Below are positions 38,872 to 44,051 of a stretch of DNA of 44,051 nt, piece after piece. Numbering within the stretch: position 1 is the stretch's first letter; the number at the start of each line of letters is the position of its first letter. Source of the stretch: Paramecium octaurelia (Eukaryota; Ciliophora; Oligohymenophorea; Peniculida; Parameciidae); the NCBI GenBank assembly GCA_905182995.1, contig CAJJDP010000042.1:60253-104303 (forward strand). Reading direction: 5' to 3'. The notes under the pieces are model-generated. The model did not search any database, was not told the origin of the DNA, and saw nothing but the letters and a program-made list of their open reading frames with translations. Position numbers and translations under genes: made by a program.

Positions 38872-40183
38872 TATAAATAGACAATTGAATAGAGAATCAA
38901 ATATAATTTTTAGGATTAATGATTGCAAGAAATCAATTATTGATCTCACCTTTTTCAGTCTACAAGAATTAGTTATTTTATGATTACAAGTTCCATAAAT
39001 AATAGCACCAAGTGCAAATATGAAAACCTCAATTATCATCTAAACCTGCTAGAGCACATTTTTCAGCTGCATTTTAATAGCAATAGTGTAAGAATCACAT
39101 ACACCCTTACTGCAGTCATACTTCTTCAAATAGGATTTTGAAAATTTTGAAACATCTACATATGTCATGCACCTACTTAAAACCAGTAAGCAACTTTATT
39201 CCCTGTGGAAATGAAATTGGAATCTACTGATTTTTACACCTAAAACATGAGAATATCTATTAGAATCTTGATTGAATTGAATGTAAGTTATTGTTCAAGA
39301 TTTAGGCAGAAATTTCTAAATACTTGTTCATCATTTAAATTCATGGTGCAATCAATCGATTGATATAACAATTTTTGTGCAATCACATTGATGTTAGCAA
39401 TTAAAACTTAAATTGAAAGAAATATATAAACTTTTTATACGAGTAAGAATTCTGGCCTCGAATCAATTATTTACCCCCCTAAATAAAAATAAATAATAAT
39501 TTTAATTAACTATTTTAGAGAAAATTTACAAAGTTAGCTTGACTTACTTCATCATACTTAAAAAATATTAATACTACAAATTTTCAGAATCTCCGTCTAA
39601 AAAATGAGTTTTTTTTTTAATTTGATTGAAATCCCAATTATTATGTTTAATTGAAATAAGTAAAAAACAGTTATTAAATATTAAAATAATAATAGTGAAT
39701 GTCTTTATATAAAACAATTTGTAATTTGTGAAATGATAATGAGAAAAAAAGTAATATTGATTAATTCAGAATTGAATATTTACAACTAAATATTCTGATT
39801 GAAAGAAAATATTGACTTAAGAAAGTTAGAACTAGATAATCTATTTAATTTACTTATGATTTTAATGCCTCATTACATTTGCATTTTTAACTGTAAATTT
39901 AGATACTAGTCTTAGTCTAACCTTACTAGTAAACATGTCCTGACAGAAGAAATTATTTTCATCTCTCTCTAAACTCAAAGATCTAGGAATTACTTATTTA
40001 GTTAAAATATTTATACACCTGAATTTGATAATTCAACATTATAATTTGGTGTATAATATGTTTAATAATTAATAATAAATTTAAATTTTGCTTATTGGAA
40101 TTAATGCCAGGGGTTTCATTCATTAAAATTCTGTTTTTATATCCTACCCTCTATTATCAAAACTGTATGGATGCTCAAAGTAG
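38872..40183. repeat. 1.3-kb direct duplication, second copy
   Basis: Second copy of 37557-38870. It is non-coding up to 40103 apart from the minus-strand Cys-containing frame near 38920-39110, and continuous on the right with the intact crystallin-like gene. Confidence 0.92.
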
Positions 40184-40878
40184 CGATTGTTTTAATAATG
40201 ATTGGTCAAATTGGGTAGCAGATTGCGCAGGTACTTTATTTAAAGGCCGATTTTCTCATTCGGATCAAATATCATTATAATTCAATAATATACTAGGGCT
40301 CAAATTTAGTTTTAGCTTCATGGTAGGTAAATTCGATAGTTGGGATCCGGGTGAAGATTAGTTACAAGTTTTAGTAGATGATGCAGTTATAGATACTTTT
40401 ACATATGGTCCTTATTACGGAACTTATATGTGTTTCAACTCCACTTATCCAGAATATTTCGATTCGAAATCATATGTGTTTAATTTACCTATAGGAAGAA
40501 AGTCATTGAAATTAACTTTAAAAGGAAGTTTTAATGAGGGTGTTGATAATGGTATTTTAATTTCTTAAATTAGAGAGTTGGGGAGCTAAGAAATTCACTT
40601 TAGAAATTTTAGAGCCTTGTGTAGAATTTTATAGTGATTGTAATTTTTAAGGAGATATATGGAGAATTTGTAATGGAAATCAAACAAGCTAAGTTAGAAA
40701 TATTCCGTTTGAAATTAAATCAATCTTAATTGTAAATGGAATATAAGTCAAAATGAGAGATCCAAAGTACAATGGTGGTCAAACTTAAACATACACGTCG
40801 AGCTAATATTGTTTATCAAGTTATTAAGTATATCTTTAATGTTAACCCTAGTTCCCAAAATATAATCAAAACGCTTGA
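40104..40878 (+). CDS. Two-exon protein with C-terminal beta/gamma-crystallin-like module
   Basis: Intact 250-residue gene: ATG 40104, intron 40552-40573 (22 nt, GTA...TAG), stop TGA 40876-40878. The start is supported because the related copy at 38790 has an indel just upstream of this ATG but only substitutions after it. Residues 1-25 are hydrophobic and may be a signal segment. Residues 25-165 form a Cys/aromatic-rich, lectin-like region (NDWSNWVADCAGTLF, FMVGKFDSWDPGEDQLQV) ending in the family motif NESWGAKKFTLEI, formed exactly across the splice. Residues from about 172 (VEFYSDCNFQGDIWRICNG, then KSILIVNGIQVKM and NGGQTQ...CLSSY) match the beta/gamma-crystallin pattern F-Y-x-D-x-N-F-x-G, S-I-x-V-x-x-G and a second G. 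Such modules often bind calcium and occur in secreted or membrane proteins of microbes. Probably secreted or surface; substrate unknown. Confidence 0.85.
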
Positions 40879-40976
40879 AATTGAATATATATATATATAT
40901 TCATTAATATTAAGAATTAATTAAAAGTTACGTTATTGTTAATTTAAAATAAAGCACAAGTAGATAGACAATTTCC
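40879..40976. promoter_or_regulatory. Short AT-rich intergenic region
   Basis: 98 nt between two + strand genes, including an alternating AT tract near 40887-40902. The compact spacing is normal for Paramecium and must hold both the 3' end signal of the first gene and the promoter of the second, but no defined motif can be named. Confidence 0.35.
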
Positions 40977-41535
40977 ATGTAGCTAAATATAGGTAATTAA
41001 TTTGATGCTAACATATAAAATAAGAATGCACAAAAATTATTTAATGTTTTCTGCAGTGTTGGGGTATTGCTCTCAATTATGATGTAAGTGTATGCATGAA
41101 CTTTTAACCTATAGATTATCATTGATCCGAAATAAAAATAATTTTGAAGATTAATTAAGTCTCAAAGAGAAAATGGTAATCTAAGCAGAGATAGTATTGA
41201 CATTTGCAATCATGATAGATATATTCATAAGAATAATTGCAGAGAGATAAGTAATCCTGCTTATGAATGGTACTAGTTTTTAAGGATAAATGAATATCTT
41301 TAATGTAGCTATATTCGTCTTGATATTGGTATTAATATCCCTCTATTGCATTTGTAATTCAACTTTTTATTAATCTAGATAGATCAAAGCCAATATTATT
41401 GAAGCAGATGTTAGGGTTGATTTTAACATTTTTATATTAATTCATTTAGATAATTCGAACAATCTATGCAATCAAGCAGTGAAGTATTGTGTCAAATTTT
41501 CAGATCTTGCAAGATAATGCGATTGGAGAATGTGA
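40977..41535 (+). CDS. Small voltage-sensor-like membrane protein
   Basis: ATG 40977, intron 41084-41114 (31 nt), TGA 41533-41535. The intron falls inside the first membrane segment (NVFCSVGVLLSIM|ILSLI) and splicing keeps it whole. It is followed by a linker, a second segment carrying acidic and basic residues (AEIVLTFAIMIDIFIRIIAE) and a third (MNIFNVAIFVLILVLISLY). This order, with Glu/Asp and Arg in segment 2 and an Asn-Ile-Phe-Asn start to segment 3, resembles S1-S3 of voltage-sensor domains. A second candidate intron at 41354-41378 (25 nt, GTA...TAG) would replace the tail with a segment like S4 (FIQIIRTIYAIKQ) ending at TGA 41480-41482. Without it the tail is hydrophilic. Either way no pore segment is seen, so the protein is short for a channel and may be truncated. 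Frames beyond 41.5 kb suggest lost downstream exons. Confidence 0.65.
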
Positions 41536-42008
41536 AAAAAACATTCATTTTGAAACCAATTAATTTTGATGACTCCAGACATTAGGCCTTTGTGTACATT
41601 GATGATCACAAAGAATCATTTCATTTATTGATTATTCTAAATTATATTTATTGTGTAAATTTATAAACCCTTTCTTTCAGCTTTGGGATTTAGACTTCAA
41701 TCAACATATTATTATCTTCGGATTTAATCTGCTAAGACAGCAAATACTATTCACAGCAATAAAACTATTTCCAAAAACTATTTCACCCAATCAGAGTCAA
41801 ACTGCAATTAAACTGCAAACATTTAGATCATTTATCATCAGTAAAACTATTATATTCAAACCTATTGAAGATTAAGATTATGATGAAATAATTAAACTAC
41901 TCATGATCAAGATTTATTTAGTGTTTTATTATTAATTTAGAGAACAAGAAAGGACTGGATTTGACTTATTATCTTTCAAAAAAAGACTACTCCTAAATCT
42001 AAATTTAA
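41536..42008. other. Possible decayed 3' part of the membrane protein gene
   Basis: A + strand frame runs from about 41470 to about 41915 one base out of register with the gene above (SSEVLCQIFRSCKIMRLEN, then Gln/Leu-rich). It could be cytoplasmic tail sequence separated by a frameshift. No independent gene is recognised. Confidence 0.35.
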
Positions 42009-42419
42009 ATGAAATGGAAAAATTCAAGCTATCCTGGCAGATTGAACAAAACTGAAATTCAAGGATAGTTTATTTCATTTGGTTTTAGTGCTGACAAAAC
42101 CTTGCAGATAAAATTGTTTTACATCTTTGATGAGGATTCTAATGGCACTGTTGATTATAAATTACTTATAGTAGGTTTAGAAGTGTTTAAAGATGACCCC
42201 TAATTGAAAATTGAAGAATAATCTGCTTAAACCTTAAAAGAGTTTTTGTTTTTGATAAAGATGGCTCCAATCAAGTCAGTAAAAAAAACTCTTCAACAAT
42301 TGAAATAAAATATCATTAATAAGAATGATAAAAATTAAATAAAAATGGTCATAGTAGAAATAATCGAATGAGTGGATTAAGATGAAGATGGAGAATTAAA
42401 TATAGAAGAAATATTATGA
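42009..42419 (+). pseudogene. Decayed EF-hand calcium-binding protein
   Basis: ATG 42009 opens a frame with a first EF-hand loop at 42129-42164 (DEDSNGTVDYKL; position 12 is Leu instead of Glu, so calcium binding would be impaired). The last loop at 42375-42410 (DQDEDGELNIEE) is canonical and in the same frame, but an in-frame TGA at 42369-42371 lies just before it, where the family often has Trp. A middle loop (DKDGSNQVS) is readable only one frame over, around 42255-42280, implying two compensating frameshifts, the second in an A-run. So three loops of an ordinary EF-hand protein are recognisable but the gene is broken. It lies 75 nt upstream of the TPR relic on the same strand and could once have been its N-terminal part. 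Confidence 0.7.
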
Positions 42420-42493
42420 GCTACCAGCAAATTTCCATTCTTCGGAGGTTACTCGAATGGACTATTTCTAATGTAAGTAGAATAGCTGCAATT

Positions 42494-43967
42494 ATTGATA
42501 TGAATTAGAAGAACCATTTCAAAATTTTATATACACAACATCTAAACAGTTTGAATAGGTATCAAGGAGCAATTGAATGTTTCGAAGAAGTTATTTCTAT
42601 TAATCCAATAAGTGATTCAGCATGGAATTGCAAGGGTAATTAATTGTTAGTATTAATATTTTGGATGGGCATTATCAATTTATTGATATTGGTTAAATTG
42701 AAAGAAATGAATCATTAGCAAGAAGCAATTGAATTCTACAACCAAGCTATTTCTATTAATTAAAAAAGTGATTCAACATGGTTTGGTAAAGGTAATAAAT
42801 TGTTAAATAAAATAATTCGGGTATTCATTAAGCCATTTGAGCCAATATAAAGAAGCAATTAAATGCTATAATGAAGCAATTGTTATAAATTCTAAGTGTT
42901 ATAAAGCATGGTTTAACAAGTGTACTGAATTCTTAAGCATTTGTATTTAGGAAATGCATTAAGAAATTTGAACCAACATTAAGAAGCAATTTAGTGCTAC
43001 GATGAAGCTAATTTTATAAATCCTAATTCGTATGAGGTATTGTTTAACAAGGATAAATAATGGTTAAAAATTAATGATTAGGGAGTGCATTAAGCCATAT
43101 GAATTAATATCAAAAAACAATTTAATGTTACGACTTATCTATATTGATTAATCCAAAATATGACTCAGCTTTTAATGGCAAAGGTAATAACTTGTTAAAT
43201 ATAAATACTTAGGCAATGCAATAAGAAATTTTAATCAATTTCAAAAAGCAATTCAATGCTATTACAAAGCTATTTCTATTAATTAAAAAAATGATTCTAC
43301 ATGGTTTGGTAAGGGTAATAAAATCTTAAATGGTAATATTTAGGGTTAGTATTATATAAATTGAAATAATATGAGGAAGCAATATAATGTTACAATGAAG
43401 CAATTACTATTAATCCTTAATATGATACTGCTTGGAATAACAAAGGTAATTAATTGTTTAATATTATTATTTAGGATTGGCATTATATAAATTAAATCAA
43501 TATCAAGAAGCAATTATATGTTACAATGCAGCAATTTCTCTTTACCCTAATTATTCTCCTGCATACTATAACAAGGGTAAATAACTATTAAATATTAATA
43601 ATTCAGGAAATGTGTTAAAAAATTTGAAAAAATACCAAGAAGAATTGAATGTTATAATTTTGCAATTACTATTAACCCTAAAAGGATTTAACATTTGAAA
43701 ATTAAGGTAAATATTTATTTTTAGGTTTAACCCTACAACACACATTATAAAAATTTATGGATGCACTTTCAAATTTCGAACAAGCTCTTTAAATTAAAAA
43801 TAATGCTCTTAGATTTAAATTTAAAGGTAAATTTTATGTAGTTGAATTAAGTGGATTCACTATTTGAATTACGCAGAAAATAAGAAGCGAAATACTTTTA
43901 TTTGGCTGCATAAGGACTGGGATTGGGTCAGAATGCTTATATTCAAAGTTAATTGTCAAAATTATGA
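42494..43967 (+). pseudogene. Decayed TPR-repeat gene with one tiny intron per repeat
   Basis: About ten tetratricopeptide repeats (34-residue helix pairs for protein-protein contacts), consensus ALxxLNQYQEAIxCYNxAI, SINPxxDxAW, NKG. Each repeat is a 102-nt exon followed by a 29-nt intron after the Lys-Gly codons: 42636-42664, 42792-42820, 42922-42950, 43053-43081, 43184-43212, 43315-43343, 43446-43474, then 43577-43606 (30 nt) and 43707-43724 (18 nt). The gene ends in a non-TPR tail (KYFYLAAQGLGLGQNAY) at TGA 43965-43967. Decay is clear: the first two introns lost the acceptor TAG (now TGG and CGG), the fourth lost its donor (AT for GT), splicing the third creates TGA (T|GA where others have G|GA), and repeat nine has a two-base deletion. 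Start uncertain (ATG 42500 is a candidate). Confidence 0.88.
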
Positions 43968-44051
43968 AGCATATTATCATATTTTCATATTGGCTCATTA
44001 AATATTTTCTATTCATAGCTATTTATCCAATTTAAATTTCTAAAGTTGATT
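43968..44051. other. Window end, non-coding
   Basis: 84 nt downstream of the TPR stop; nothing recognised. Confidence 0.6.

Noticed and set aside
38809..39039. Minus-strand ORF running across the n at 38871
   Set aside because: It is formed by the artificial junction of two contig ends.
1..44051. CRISPR arrays, bacterial operons, ribosome binding sites, rho-independent terminators
   Set aside because: None present; code use, introns and protein families show a ciliate nuclear genome.
1..44051. Excisable IESs with TA boundaries
   Set aside because: Some TATAGT-like words exist, but no pair of ends interrupting a recognised exon could be defined; the frame interruptions seen are explained by short introns or small indels.
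1..44051. Paramecium telomere repeats (C4A2/C3A3 type) or chromosome end
   Set aside because: No tandem run of such hexamers on either strand.

Overview
The window looks like nuclear DNA of a ciliate, most likely Paramecium. Every convincing coding stretch uses TAA and TAG as frequent sense codons (read as glutamine) and ends only at TGA. The genes are interrupted by very short introns, mostly 19-33 nt, of the form GTA...TAG. The protein families seen (zinc/coiled-coil/SPRY-like proteins, WD-repeat proteins with a Gln/Lys-rich N-terminus, TPR proteins with one tiny intron per repeat) are typical of Paramecium. Standard-code reading therefore gives only shadow ORFs. Coding density is far below the roughly three-quarters known for the Paramecium somatic (macronuclear) genome. 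There are many frame-broken gene relics and a non-LTR retrotransposon relic, so I infer a germline (micronuclear) scaffold. That inference is not proven, because no IES could be delimited by eye.

Layout. 1-2.9 kb: AT-rich, no gene, one perfect 26-bp tandem duplication. 2.9-5.6 kb: a 1.35-kb direct duplication whose copies are separated by a single n, almost certainly two unmerged contig ends. 5.2-6.7 kb (+): a multi-intron coiled-coil/SPRY-like gene. 6.7-17 kb: mostly non-genic, with a decayed non-LTR reverse transcriptase (8.3-10.1 kb), several unassigned ciliate-code ORFs and a minus-strand relic. 17.6-20.3 kb (-): a second, nearly complete paralogue of the first gene with two N-terminal zinc modules. 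20.3-31.8 kb: gene-poor, with several frame-broken relics, the clearest at 29.4-30.3 kb (-). 31.8-33.2 kb (+): two unassigned coding blocks. 35.7-37.0 kb (+): a WD-repeat gene. 37.6-40.2 kb: a second 1.3-kb duplication around a single n. 40.1-40.9 kb (+): an intact two-exon gene ending in a beta/gamma-crystallin-like module. 41.0-41.5 kb (+): a small voltage-sensor-like membrane protein. 42.0-44.0 kb (+): a decayed EF-hand gene followed by a decayed TPR gene built from 131-nt units (102-nt exon plus 29-nt intron).

The genes do not form an operon or a recognisable pathway. What links them is family type (scaffold-type repeat proteins, calcium- and membrane-related proteins) and a gradient of decay from intact to heavily broken. 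The most notable items are the intron-per-repeat TPR array, the crystallin-like gene with a diverged second 5' end, the pair of zinc/coiled-coil/SPRY-like paralogues, and the two n-marked duplications that affect any gene count from this scaffold. I found no convincing RNA gene, CRISPR array, bacterial-type operon or virus.
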